NCBI GenBank assembly: GCA_964362625.1
Contig: CAYIFA010000009.1
Coordinates: 1-22,626, forward strand
Source: CAYIFA01 sp964362625
Lineage (GTDB): Bacteria > Patescibacteriota > Minisyncoccia > 1-14-0-10-42-19
Direction of reading: 5' to 3'
DNA: 22,626 nucleotides
Part shown: in pieces, positions 1 to 6,948 of the stretch
Layout: every line of letters begins with the position of its first letter
How positions within the stretch are numbered: position 1 is the stretch's first letter
Notes under the pieces: generated by a model
Seen by the model: only the letters and a program-made list of their open reading frames with translations
Databases searched by the model: none
Told to the model about the DNA's origin: nothing
Program-made: the position numbers and the translations under genes

Positions 1-79
1 TTGCGGACAATATTCGTGTATACCGTCTGGCTGGCATGCTTGTTGGCATTGCGGCGAATCTATTTGCGCATGATATAAA

Positions 80-116
80 AACAGGGCTATCCCGTAGAGA
101 GCCCTGTTATTTTTTT
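80..116 (+). terminator. Intrinsic terminator of an unidentified upstream gene
   Basis: A perfect 9-bp stem (AACAGGGCT at 80-88, AGCCCTGTT at 100-108) with an 11-nt loop is followed by AT and six Ts. This is a textbook rho-independent terminator reading rightward, so a + strand gene probably ends just before it. In 1-78, frame 1 stops at 76-78 and frame 2 at 71-73; the third frame reads through the hairpin. None of the three short tails was recognised, so no gene is called in 1-78. Confidence 0.85.
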
Positions 117-150
117 AGATTTTTTGTTACTTTATATAAATCAGAAATCT

Positions 151-221
151 GGGCCTATGGTTAAGTGGTATAACAGGTCATTCGCATTGACCAGTCGCCA
201 GTTCGATTCTGGCTAGGTCCA
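151..221 (+). tRNA. tRNA-Ala (anticodon CGC)
   Basis: Full cloverleaf: acceptor 151-157 pairs with 214-220, D stem 160-163/171-174, anticodon stem 176-180/188-192, T stem 197-201/209-213 with loop TTCGATT. The anticodon at 183-185 is CGC, reading GCG (Ala). The third acceptor pair is G153:T218, which is the G3:U70 wobble pair that alanyl-tRNA synthetase recognises and supports the identity. The discriminator is A221. CCA is not encoded (TTC follows), so it must be added after transcription. Confidence 0.93.
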
Positions 222-267
222 TTCGATTCGTTCCTCGCTTCGTTCGTGATTAGACTGCCCCTTTCAC

Positions 268-300
268 AAAAAGAAAGGGCCGCCCCCAAGAGGACGACCC
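268..300 (-). terminator. Terminator downstream of tRNA-Ile
   Basis: Read on the minus strand, GGGTCGTCC (300-292), a 6-nt loop and GGGCGGCCC (285-277) form a 9-bp stem with two G:T pairs, followed by TTTCTTTTT (276-268). It lies 35 nt after the 3' end of the minus-strand tRNA and would end the transcript that contains the 83-aa protein gene and tRNA-Ile. Confidence 0.8.
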
Positions 301-334
301 ACAAAACATACAACTGACTGGTATTTTCAGAATT

Positions 335-412
335 TGGTACACCCGGGTGGGCTCGAACCACCGACCTCGCGCTTATAAGGCGCGTGCTCTAACCGGACTG
401 AGCTACGGGTGC
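335..412 (-). tRNA. tRNA-Ile (anticodon UAU), CCA encoded
   Basis: On the minus strand the acceptor arm is 412-406 with 345-339, D stem GCTC/GAGC, anticodon stem CGCGC/GCGCG with loop CTTATAA, T stem GGTGG/CCACC with loop TTCGAGC, then discriminator A338 and an encoded CCA (337-335). The anticodon (377-375) is TAT, which reads AUA as isoleucine by direct pairing. Most bacteria instead read AUA with a CAU anticodon modified to lysidine by TilS. The first acceptor pair is G:U rather than G:C. The D-arm (AGTCCGGTTA) and the GAGGTCGGTGG stretch resemble bacterial tRNA-Ile. A protein gene ends only 11 nt upstream. Confidence 0.92.
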
Positions 413-423
413 ACGATTCTACT

Positions 424-675
424 CTAAGGCATCTTCTTGTTTTCTTCCGGCCAAGGATAGTTGCATTCGCCGGTTTCCTCAATAAAGAACAGGTTGCCGC
501 TCTCGCACAGAATAGTCATCATCCGGTCAAACCATTTCTGGTTTCTCTTATCTTCCTCGGAAAAACTAGTCCTTTTTTCTTCTTTGATTTTTTCTGGTGC
601 TGGTTCTCCGCTCACGAGTGGCATGGTTACAAAAATGGCCAGAGAAACAAGCTCTACCCCCAGAATTTGCCTCAT
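424..675 (-). CDS. Small secreted or anchored protein, unknown function
   Basis: This 83-residue protein begins MRQILGVELVSLAIFV. Residues 4-23 form a hydrophobic signal-like segment ending near VSG, so it is probably exported or membrane-anchored. The rest is highly charged (KIKEEKRTSFSEEDKRNQK) and ends with two cysteines, C57 and C71, which could form a disulfide. The ATG at 675 was chosen over a longer in-frame start because AAGGAG lies 7 nt upstream. A consensus promoter is just ahead. The stop is 11 nt before tRNA-Ile(UAU) on the same strand with no terminator between, so the two are likely co-transcribed. No family was recognised. Confidence 0.7.
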   Translation of the reverse strand: MRQILGVELVSLAIFVTMPLVSGEPAPEKIKEEKRTSFSEEDKRNQKWFDRMMTILCESGNLFFIEETGECNYPWPEENKKMP

Positions 676-709
676 ACGAGTTCTCCTTTTTTGATAAAAT
701 TCCCAATTC

Positions 710-738
710 AGTATACTCCAATTTTTGACCGAAGTCAA
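710..738 (-). promoter_or_regulatory. Consensus promoter for 83-aa gene and tRNA-Ile
   Basis: On the minus strand TTGACT (738-733), a 17-nt spacer and TATACT (715-710) match the vegetative sigma factor consensus with optimal spacing. The predicted start lies near 703, giving a leader of about 28 nt with the AAGGAG ribosome site before the ATG at 675. Confidence 0.82.
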
Positions 739-755
739 TAGCGCCGTCTAAAAAG

Positions 756-783
756 TTGCGCGGCTTTTTGTGCTTGGTATTAT
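756..783 (+). promoter_or_regulatory. Promoter of GspE/PilB-like ATPase, leaderless type
   Basis: TTGCGC (756-761), 16 nt, then TATTAT (778-783) preceded by TGG, an extended -10. Only seven bases separate the -10 from the ATG at 791, so the RNA is expected to begin at or next to the start codon. No Shine-Dalgarno sequence is present. Confidence 0.6.
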
Positions 784-790
784 AGAAACA

Positions 791-1981
791 ATGCCTAAAA
801 AAACCACCGTCAATGCCTCGCCGACAGAAATGCTCCGAGAAGAAATGTTGACCGTGGCATTGGCCAGCCACGCCTCGGATATCCATATAGATCCGATGGA
901 AGATTCGATCTTGATACGGTTCCGGGTGGACGGCGTGCTTTCTACCTGGTCGGAACGGAGTGCCGCCGAATACGAAAACTTAATCTCGCACCTCAAGATA
1001 ATGTCTGCGGTTGATATAACCCGGCACGGCATTCCACAAGAAGGACATTTTGTTTGGGATTCGGATACTATTGATGAAAAGGGGCAAAACCGTATTCTTG
1101 ATGTTCGTTCATCTTTTTTCCCAACCGTTTACGGAGATGCCATAGTGCTTCGGATTCTTAACCGTTCCGATATTCTTATCCATTTAAAAAATCTTGGTTT
1201 GAGCGAGAGCGACCTATTAACCACCCGATCGTTAATCACTAAACCGTTTGGAATGGTTTTGATCAGCGGGCCGGCCGGGTCCGGTAAAACCACAACGGTT
1301 TATTCTATTTTAAACGAGTTGGCCAGCTTAAACTGCAACATCATTACGCTTGAAGATCCGGTAGAGTATTATCTTCCGCTAGTCCGACAGAGTAAAATCA
1401 GCCCGGAGCACGATTACACTTTCGCATTAGGTATTCGTTCAGTGCTCCGCCAGGACCCGGATATAATTGTTGTTGGCGAAATCCGCGACCTCGAAACGGC
1501 GGAAAACGCCATTCGCGCGTCGTTAACCGGGCGCCTGCTTTTGGCAACGCTTCATGCCAGCACCGCCAGCGGGACAATAACGCGTTTGATTGATATGAAA
1601 ATCGGGCGGGACCTGATAGCATATTCGCTCACTGGCATAATAAATCAGCGGCTAGTTAGAAAAATTTGTCCGGATTGCCGGGAAGAATATCGCCCTCCGC
1701 AAAAAGTTTTACAAAGCCTCGCCCTTGAGGCGGGTGGTGGGATTTATCATGGCCGCGGGTGCAAATCGTGCAAGCAAAGCGGTTTTTCCGGGCGTGTCGG
1801 AATTTTTGGAATCGTTACCATTGATGACGAGATCAAGCGGATGATTATTGATGGTGCGAGCGAACCGGATATTAAGAAAGCGACTATAAAAAAAGGGGCT
1901 AATGGTATATTAGAAGACGGTCTACGGAAAATTCGGGAAGGAATAACAACGCCCGAGGAGATAATCAAAGCAAGCTCCTAG
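791..1981 (+). CDS. Short GspE/PilB-family secretion or pilus ATPase
   Basis: This 396-residue protein is a hexameric-type traffic ATPase of the GspE/PilB family. It shows the N2 motif SDIHIDP (29-35), Walker A GPAGSGKTT (160-168), a Walker B-like region DPDIIVVGEIRD (222-233), the His-box region ATLHAS (252-257), and a complete tetracysteine zinc site (C293, C296, C324, C327) followed by GFSGRVGI. The N1/MshEN domain (about 170 residues) that couples PilB to the pilus platform is missing. The start at 791 fits the adjacent -10 box; an upstream TTG would overlap it. The gene stands alone, about 7.8 kb from the second PilB homologue in this window. It may power another pilus or DNA-uptake machine or be a regulatory paralogue. 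It is not PilT-like, since it has the GspE zinc site. Confidence 0.88.
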   Translation: MPKKTTVNASPTEMLREEMLTVALASHASDIHIDPMEDSILIRFRVDGVLSTWSERSAAEYENLISHLKIMSAVDITRHGIPQEGHFVWDSDTIDEKGQNRILDVRSSFFPTVYGDAIVLRILNRSDILIHLKNLGLSESDLLTTRSLITKPFGMVLISGPAGSGKTTTVYSILNELASLNCNIITLEDPVEYYLPLVRQSKISPEHDYTFALGIRSVLRQDPDIIVVGEIRDLETAENAIRASLTGRLLLATLHASTASGTITRLIDMKIGRDLIAYSLTGIINQRLVRKICPDCREEYRPPQKVLQSLALEAGGGIYHGRGCKSCKQSGFSGRVGIFGIVTIDDEIKRMIIDGASEPDIKKATIKKGANGILEDGLRKIREGITTPEEIIKASS

Positions 1982-1992
1982 ATTAACTAGAC

Positions 1993-2022
1993 AAAAAAAC
2001 CAGCTCTTTTCGTAAGAGCTGG
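1993..2022 (-). terminator. Terminator of the HugZ-like gene, possibly bidirectional
   Basis: CCAGCTCTT (2000-2008) pairs perfectly with AAGAGCTGG (2014-2022) around a 5-nt loop. On the minus strand the hairpin is followed by seven Ts (1999-1993), so it terminates the HugZ-like gene ending at 2039. The + strand ATPase ends 18 nt to the left and could use the same hairpin, but there is no T run on that side. Confidence 0.82.
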
Positions 2023-2038
2023 CGGCAAATTTTACTGA

Positions 2039-2560
2039 TCAAGCTGGCTCGTGCGCTTTTGCGCCAGGCCCAGTGCCCATAATATGGACAGGATTATACA
2101 AATCGCCATTCATTCGGTAAGCTTGGCCAAATCCTTCAACATAAACTGCTTCGGTCGGCTCCAATCTGAATAGGACAAAATCGCCGAGAGCACGGATAGG
2201 ATCAAAATCCACACCAAACCTACCCCGAAAACGATCCATCATATACAACCATTCATAAGTCTGACTTACAACGTGCCGGGCATCGCATGAAAACGTGATA
2301 CGCTTTCTTGCGAATAAATTTTTTGCTTCTTGTTCATCTTCCAGTAAAAGCGCGCTCGCTTTGCGGCTATCTACCATATCCGAAGTGTGTTGGGATAGGG
2401 TGCTGGTATAAACGTAAAGCCGGAGTCTACCGAGATCGAATTGAGGTACAAACGGCGCATAGCTTGCCGTTGGTTTACTATCTTTACCAGCAGTACCTAA
2501 AATAAGCGTCATGCGGCCAGCAAAGAATCCGCGCGCCCGTTCTTCGACACCCGACACCAT
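2039..2560 (-). CDS. HugZ/HutZ-like split-barrel FMN/heme-fold protein
   Basis: The 173-residue protein resembles the pyridoxamine-5'-phosphate oxidase-like split barrel, specifically the HugZ/HutZ heme-utilisation branch. Visible signatures are PTASYAPFVP (30-39), LYVYTSTLSQHTSDM (48-62), LLLEDEQEAKNLFARKR (71-87), SCDA (91-94) and GDFVLFRLEP...VEGFGQA (126-147). HugZ/HutZ members bind or degrade heme and use a C-terminal histidine as ligand; here H159 and H170 lie near the C-terminus (from memory HutZ uses His170). A plain FMN-binding oxidase is the alternative. The ATG at 2560 has AAGGAG six nt upstream; the TTG just before it is rejected. It has its own promoter and terminator, so it is separate from tig-clpP. 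Confidence 0.8.
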   Translation of the reverse strand: MVSGVEERARGFFAGRMTLILGTAGKDSKPTASYAPFVPQFDLGRLRLYVYTSTLSQHTSDMVDSRKASALLLEDEQEAKNLFARKRITFSCDARHVVSQTYEWLYMMDRFRGRFGVDFDPIRALGDFVLFRLEPTEAVYVEGFGQAYRMNGDLYNPVHIMGTGPGAKAHEPA

Positions 2561-2597
2561 CAATCGCTCCTTATTGTAAGCGTGCTATCTGATATAG

Positions 2598-2626
2598 AGG
2601 GTATGCCTTTCCGCTAACGCTGTCAA
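2598..2626 (-). promoter_or_regulatory. Promoter of the HugZ-like gene
   Basis: On the minus strand a perfect TTGACA (2626-2621), a 17-nt spacer and TACCCT (2603-2598); a second AT-rich TATATC lies slightly downstream. The -35 sits 5 nt beyond the clpP stop codon, so the gene can be expressed apart from the protease unit. Confidence 0.6.
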
Positions 2627-2630
2627 TGAA

Positions 2631-3254
2631 TTATTTTTTCTTCAAGTTGGTTTTCGCGGCTCCGTTTTCTCCCTTGGATTTTACAATTTTATCGATAATG
2701 CCGTATTTTTTTGCTTCTTCGGCATCCATGAAAAAGTCGCGGTCGGTATCGTGCTCTATTTTTGCAATCGCTTGTCCGGTGTTTTCGGATAGGATTTGAT
2801 TAAGTTTGTTTTTCACCCGCAAAATGTGCTTGGCCGAAATCTCAATTTCTATCGCTTGCCCCTCAGCCGCGCCCAAAACCTGATGAATCATTATTTCGGC
2901 GTTGGGGAGGGCGAAGCGCTTACCTTTCTCGCCGGCAGCAAGTAGTATGGCCGCGCCGGATGCGGCAAACCCCACGCAGATTGTTGAAACATTCGGCTTG
3001 ATATGCTTCATAGTATCGTAAATCGCGAGTGTCGAAGAAACCGAACCGCCCGGCGAATTGATATAAAGCTCGATATCCTTAGCCGCGTCCTGCGATTCCA
3101 AAAATAAAAGTTGAGCAATCACGGTATTAGCCACCGGATCATTAATCGGGCCGGAAAGAAAAATTATCCGTTCGCGCAAAAGCCGCGAGTAAATGTCATA
3201 GGCCCGCTCGCCAAATTGAGATTTTTCGATTACGGTTGGGATTAAATAACTCAT
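2631..3254 (-). CDS. clpP: ATP-dependent Clp protease proteolytic subunit
   Basis: This 207-residue serine peptidase forms the tetradecameric proteolytic chamber that degrades proteins fed by Clp ATPases in the cytosol. The catalytic triad is complete: S99 in GFAASGAA, H124 in MIHQ and D173 in TDRDFFM. Other family marks are the start SYLIPTVIEK, INSPGGSV (65-72) and the MDAEEAKKYGIID segment (176-188). The C-terminal tail is lysine-rich (KTNLKKK). Its ATG overlaps the trigger factor stop (ATGA), so the two are translationally coupled. The usual next gene, clpX, is not here; a HugZ-like gene follows instead. There is no Shine-Dalgarno sequence. Confidence 0.97.
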   Translation of the reverse strand: MSYLIPTVIEKSQFGERAYDIYSRLLRERIIFLSGPINDPVANTVIAQLLFLESQDAAKDIELYINSPGGSVSSTLAIYDTMKHIKPNVSTICVGFAASGAAILLAAGEKGKRFALPNAEIMIHQVLGAAEGQAIEIEISAKHILRVKNKLNQILSENTGQAIAKIEHDTDRDFFMDAEEAKKYGIIDKIVKSKGENGAAKTNLKKK

Positions 3255-4216
3255 GATTGCTCAAACAACTGAAATACTTTTTCGTTGCGTAGTATACCAT
3301 AAGCATAATCTTGCACGCGCCCTTTGTCAATCTTTGACCGTTCGCTTTCCGGTTCGCGCAAAATAATTTGCGAAACGTATTCATCTAATTCCGCCGGCGC
3401 CGGCTCAATTTTTTCTTGGTTAGCGATTTGGCGCAAAATCAGGCCGTAACGGCTACGCTTCTCGGCATCGTTGTTCCACCCCGCAACCAACTCTTCTTCG
3501 GTTTTTTTAATATGAGAAAGGTAATCCGCCCACTTGAGGCCAAACTGCGAAATAGACGACTTCAATTCGGCAAGCATCTTGTTTTTTTCGCCTTCGATTA
3601 AAATATCGGGAATTTCTATGCTGGCTTTTTTCGCAACCTCATCCAAGGCGGCCATACGCCGCGCTTCTTTCGCCCGCATCTCTTTATCTAGTTGCAAATT
3701 TTGCCGGATTGAATTTTTTAATTCTTCATCGGCTATTTGCGGCCTGTTTTTTGATTTTTGCATATAACCAAACGCCTCTTCAACTTCTTTGTCCGAAACA
3801 AAAATCTCAATTTTTTCTGACATTTTAATTTTCGCGAGGGCCCGCCAGTCGGATAAACTGATCTCCGGCAAGACCGCAGTGGTCGCTTTAAATCCTAACG
3901 GATTCCCGCGGGCAATTTTGGTGATAGCTATCTGCGGATGGCCGATGGCGTCAATTTTACTTTCTTTTATTATTTCCGGATAAGCTTTTTCGAGCGCAAT
4001 TTGGGCGGCGCGTTCAACTATCGCATGCTCACCTGCGCGTTCCAAAACCGTACGCTCCGGCGCATGCCCAGGCCGGAATCCCGGAATCTCTATTTTTTTG
4101 CTGAATTCCGCAAACGCCTCAAGGTAGGACTGCTCAAAAATATCCGCCGGGATTTCTCCGGTTATTTCCATCTGTGACTTCGGCAGTTTTTTGATCTCGA
4201 GATTGCTTATTGGCAT
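3251..4216 (-). CDS. tig: Trigger factor lacking the PPIase domain
   Basis: Trigger factor is the ribosome-bound chaperone that shields nascent chains at the exit tunnel. The N-terminal ribosome-binding domain is clear, with the signature GFRPGHAP at 46-53. The protein has 321 residues, against about 430 in E. coli. After the N-domain (to about residue 150) it goes straight into the helical C-terminal chaperone arms, with no FKBP-type prolyl isomerase segment between. The C-terminal half (TDEE-like charged helices, RYGLILRQIANQEKIEP) fits the family. It heads the tig-clpP operon with a promoter 12 nt before the ATG and no Shine-Dalgarno sequence. Confidence 0.93.
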   Translation of the reverse strand: MPISNLEIKKLPKSQMEITGEIPADIFEQSYLEAFAEFSKKIEIPGFRPGHAPERTVLERAGEHAIVERAAQIALEKAYPEIIKESKIDAIGHPQIAITKIARGNPLGFKATTAVLPEISLSDWRALAKIKMSEKIEIFVSDKEVEEAFGYMQKSKNRPQIADEELKNSIRQNLQLDKEMRAKEARRMAALDEVAKKASIEIPDILIEGEKNKMLAELKSSISQFGLKWADYLSHIKKTEEELVAGWNNDAEKRSRYGLILRQIANQEKIEPAPAELDEYVSQIILREPESERSKIDKGRVQDYAYGILRNEKVFQLFEQS

Positions 4217-4228
4217 ATTTATCTGACT

Positions 4229-4257
4229 ATGATAATGAGCTAAACGGAAAAAGGCAA
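4229..4257 (-). promoter_or_regulatory. Promoter of tig-clpP
   Basis: On the minus strand TTGCCT (4257-4252), a 17-nt spacer and TATCAT (4234-4229). The ATG at 4216 lies 12 nt downstream, so the leader would be only about five nucleotides. Confidence 0.55.
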
Positions 4258-4324
4258 GTTAAAGCGGAATTTTTTATATTTGATAAACTAAATATAGAGC
4301 ACACGCCAAGAAAGGGATCGAACC

Positions 4325-4726
4325 GTGGTCAAGAAGATGTTAGCGGCGATCAAAATCTTTTTCAGGAATATCTATTTTAAAATTTATGACCTAACTCACC
4401 CTCCAACGCTGATAAGATATGTCAACTGCGCCCACTGTTATGAAAAGTATCCCGACGAAAAAGATTTTATTAAAACAACGCAGTTTAGCGCGGTGCCGAC
4501 AGAGATAAGAAACGGCAAAGATAAATTAATCAGAGGTGGACTATCTTGGACCTGTTGGCTTCCAATTTGCCTACACTGTCAAGCCGCGCCATCGCTTAAT
4601 CCGCATAAAGCAGTTCTGCGTAGCAACCAACTTTCTGTTGTGTGGATAGATGTTTCGGGAAATTTATACAAGAGGTTTGAAATCCCGAAAGATTTCATAC
4701 CAAGAAAAAGAAGAAAGCAGAAATAA
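4325..4726 (+). CDS. Hypothetical zinc-ribbon-like protein
   Basis: A 133-residue protein of unknown family. It contains two CxxC knuckles, C35-x2-C38 (NCAHC) and C82-x2-C85 (CLHC), with a further C77, a spacing suitable for one zinc ribbon. The N-terminus (KMLAAIKIFFRNIYFKIYDL) is hydrophobic and basic but not a clear membrane segment. The C-terminus is very basic (RKRRKQK), which could contact nucleic acid or phospholipid. The GTG at 4325 is taken because AAAGGG lies about 8 nt upstream; ATG 4337 is an alternative. It is divergent from tig and followed at once by a terminator. Function is unknown. Confidence 0.65.
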   Translation: MVKKMLAAIKIFFRNIYFKIYDLTHPPTLIRYVNCAHCYEKYPDEKDFIKTTQFSAVPTEIRNGKDKLIRGGLSWTCWLPICLHCQAAPSLNPHKAVLRSNQLSVVWIDVSGNLYKRFEIPKDFIPRKRRKQK

Positions 4727-4753
4727 CGGGCACCGCATTAGGTGCCTGTTTTT
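4727..4753 (+). terminator. Terminator of the zinc-ribbon-like gene
   Basis: CGGGCACC (4727-4734) pairs with GGTGCCTG (4741-4748) across a 6-nt loop, followed by a T run to 4753. It starts one base after the stop codon of the + strand gene and stands back to back with the terminator of the minus-strand small RNA. Confidence 0.85.
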
Positions 4754-4755
4754 GC

Positions 4756-4872
4756 AAAAAAACGGCCCACTGTGTCTTTCGACTGACAGGGGCCGGGGCA
4801 AACCCGAGGTGCCTCGGATATGCAACCCCACTGCTATCAAACGCCTGCACCAGCGATTCTAGCAATGGATTA
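4756..4872 (-). ncRNA. Orphan small RNA candidate, about 117 nt
   Basis: A strong minus-strand promoter (4879-4906) is followed by about 117 nt without a convincing ORF and a long terminator. The terminator stem pairs 4794-4790 with 4768-4764 and 4789-4786 with 4773-4770, is capped by GTC-GAAA-GAC, and runs into seven Ts (4762-4756). Upstream in the RNA is a CCGAG/CTCGG hairpin closed outside by GGGG/CCCC. The next gene downstream is convergent, so this is not a 5' leader; it must act as a stand-alone RNA. It lacks the SRP RNA core (GGTCAGG...GGAAGG...AGCAGCC) and the end-to-end closing stem of 6S RNA. Identity unknown. The 5' end is inferred from the promoter. Confidence 0.6.
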
Positions 4873-4878
4873 GTATCT

Positions 4879-4906
4879 ATTATACTCGAATCGTATTATT
4901 TGTCAA
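4879..4906 (-). promoter_or_regulatory. Perfect consensus promoter of the small RNA
   Basis: On the minus strand TTGACA (4906-4901), 16 nt, TATAAT (4884-4879): both hexamers are exact consensus, the strongest promoter in the window. The -35 hexamer overlaps the hppA stop codon (4905-4903), so the RNA starts just after hppA ends. Confidence 0.88.
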
Positions 4907-6848
4907 GCCAACAATAACCTGACCAGCAACAGCGCCACGATATTTACCACTTTTATCATCGGATTGATTGCCGGGCCGGCGGTGTCTTTGTATGGATCGC
5001 CGACAGTATCGCCGGTGACTGCCGCCTGATGGGCAGGTGATTTTTTCCCGCCGTAATTTCCTTCTTCAATATATTTTTTGGCGTTATCCCAAGCCGCACC
5101 TCCAGAAGTCATGGACAAAGCCACAAAAAGCCCGGTCACAATTACGCCGATCAAAAGCCCGCCGAGCGCTTTCAAACCAAAAAGCAACGCAACCAGAACC
5201 GTAATTAAAATCGGCAGAAGCGCAGGCAAAATCATTTCTTTCAAAGCTGCGCGCGTAACAATATCAACCGCACGCGCATAATCCGGCTTAGCGGTACGAT
5301 CCATTATCCCTTTTATTTCGCGAAATTGCCGACGAACCTCTTCAACCACGCTCACTGCCGCTTTACCAACCGCGGTCATGGCGAATGCTCCAAACAAATA
5401 GGGGAGCATCGCTCCAAAAAATATTCCGACCATTACCAATGGGTCTGACAATTCAAACTTTATTTCCTTACCGGATTTTTCTATTTCGGCGACAAAAGCG
5501 GAGAACAACACCAACGCCGCAAGCCCGGCCGATGCTATCGCGTAACCCTTGGTAATCGCTTTGGTTGTATTCCCCACCGAGTCCAAAGCATCGGTGGTTT
5601 CCCGGACGTTCTTCGGTAGATCGGCCATTTCAGCAATACCGCCGGCATTATCGGTAATCGGTCCAAAAGAATCAATCGCGACGATTATTCCGGTAAGAGA
5701 CAGCAACGAAACTGTCGCGATCGCAATGCCGTAAACACCAAAAAGCCACCAAGCCGCAAATGTGCCCAATGCAATCACCACGATCGGCAATATCGTTGCT
5801 TCCATTGAAACAGCGAGCCCAGCAATAACATTTGTTCCATGCCCGGAGTTAGAAGCGCGGGCTATGGATTTAACCGGCCGGAATTTTTTAGAGGTATAAT
5901 ATTCGGTGATAACCACCATCAAAAAAGTCACGGCGAGCCCGACCAACGCAGCCCCAAAAACCCTTGCCGGATCGCCGGGGATCAGATCTATTTTGTCGCT
6001 CCAAAAATTCGAGCGGGCTAGCGTCGCATCAACCATCCCTTTGGTAAAAGGCCAAAAAAGAATTACCGCGATTACACCGGCAACAATAAGGCCTTTATAC
6101 ATTCCGGCCATAATTTTATTTTTATCTTTGGCCGAAACAGCTAGTGCCCCAACTAGCGACGCTAATATCGCTAGCGCCCCCAAAACCAGTGGGTATAAAA
6201 TTGCCGCATTTACACCAGGAAAAACCAACGACCCTAACAGCATGGCGGCGATCAAAGTCACCGCGTAAGTTTCAAACAAATCGGCGGCCATCCCAGCGCA
6301 ATCGCCGACGTTGTCCCCGACGTTATCAGCAATTACCGCGGGGTTCCGGAGGTCATCTTCCGGAATGCCAGCCTCCACCTTGCCAACCAAATCCGCGCCA
6401 ACATCAGCTCCCTTGGTATAAATTCCGCCGCCTAATCGCGAAAAAACCGAAATTAACGATCCGCCAAAGCCAAGGCCGATTAATGCCTCGATGTCGCCAA
6501 ACAAAAACCAAAAACCGGCAACCACAAAAAGTCCGAGGCCAACTACCAAGAACCCGGTTACTGACCCGCCCAGAAACGCCAGTTGAAACGCCGGCTCTAA
6601 ACCCCTCTTCGCCGCTTCAGCAACCCGAGAATTCGAAAACACCGCGGTCATCATGCCCAAGAAGCCGGCGAGCGCTGATGCAACAGCTCCAATCAAGAAC
6701 CCGAGCGCGGTTATCCACCCAAAAAACGCATAAATTAAAATGACGAGAACCGCCGCGACCCAGGCTACGCTTCTGTACTGCCTTTTTAAGTAAGCCCGCG
6801 AGCCGTCTTCGATCGCTTTTGAAATTTCGCGCATAGCGGCCGAACCGG
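4903..6848 (-). CDS. hppA: Membrane proton-pumping pyrophosphatase, 5' end in gap
   Basis: This integral membrane enzyme hydrolyses pyrophosphate and pumps protons across the cytoplasmic membrane. The pyrophosphate-binding loop is intact: GADVGADLVGKVEAGIPEDD, then NPAVIADNVGDNVGDCAGMAADLFETY. The C-terminal motif GDTVGDPYKDTAGPAINP is also present. The segment GNTTKAITKGYAIASAG carries Lys where potassium-dependent members have Ala, which predicts a K+-independent proton pump. About 14-16 hydrophobic helices are visible. The frame stays open upstream of the Met at 6834 (residues FGR precede it) to the gap at 6849, so roughly 50 N-terminal residues are missing. It would salvage energy from biosynthetic pyrophosphate. 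Confidence 0.96.
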
Positions 6849-6948
6849 NNNNNNNNNNNNNNNNNNNNNNNNNNNNNNNNNNNNNNNNNNNNNNNNNNNN
6901 NNNNNNNNNNNNNNNNNNNNNNNNNNNNNNNNNNNNNNNNNNNNNNNN
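6849..6948. other. Assembly gap, 100 Ns
   Basis: Exactly 100 undetermined bases, the conventional size for a scaffold gap of unknown length. It removes the 5' end of hppA and the 3' end of nusA. The apparent open frames through the Ns are artefacts. How many genes lie in the gap cannot be told from this sequence. Confidence 0.99.

Noticed and set aside
1..78. A coding tail at the left edge
   Set aside because: Three frames are short and none is recognisable; the choice of frame cannot be supported.
222..256. Short TTCGTTC-type repeats after tRNA-Ala
   Set aside because: Imperfect and too short to call an element or attachment site; no integrase nearby.
257..280. Hairpin as + strand terminator for tRNA-Ala
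   Set aside because: The stem CCCTTTC/GAAAGGG is not followed by a T run on +; the better structure is the minus-strand terminator.
151..412. Prophage or integrated element at the tRNA genes
   Set aside because: No integrase, no duplicated tRNA end and no phage genes in the window.
4756..4872. Small RNA as SRP RNA (4.5S) or 6S RNA
   Set aside because: The SRP core with GGTCAGG and GGAAGG is absent on both strands, and the 5' and 3' ends do not pair as in 6S RNA.
6144..6743. 199-codon open frame on + inside hppA
   Set aside because: Antisense shadow of hppA, rich in Pro, Arg and Gln, with no family features.
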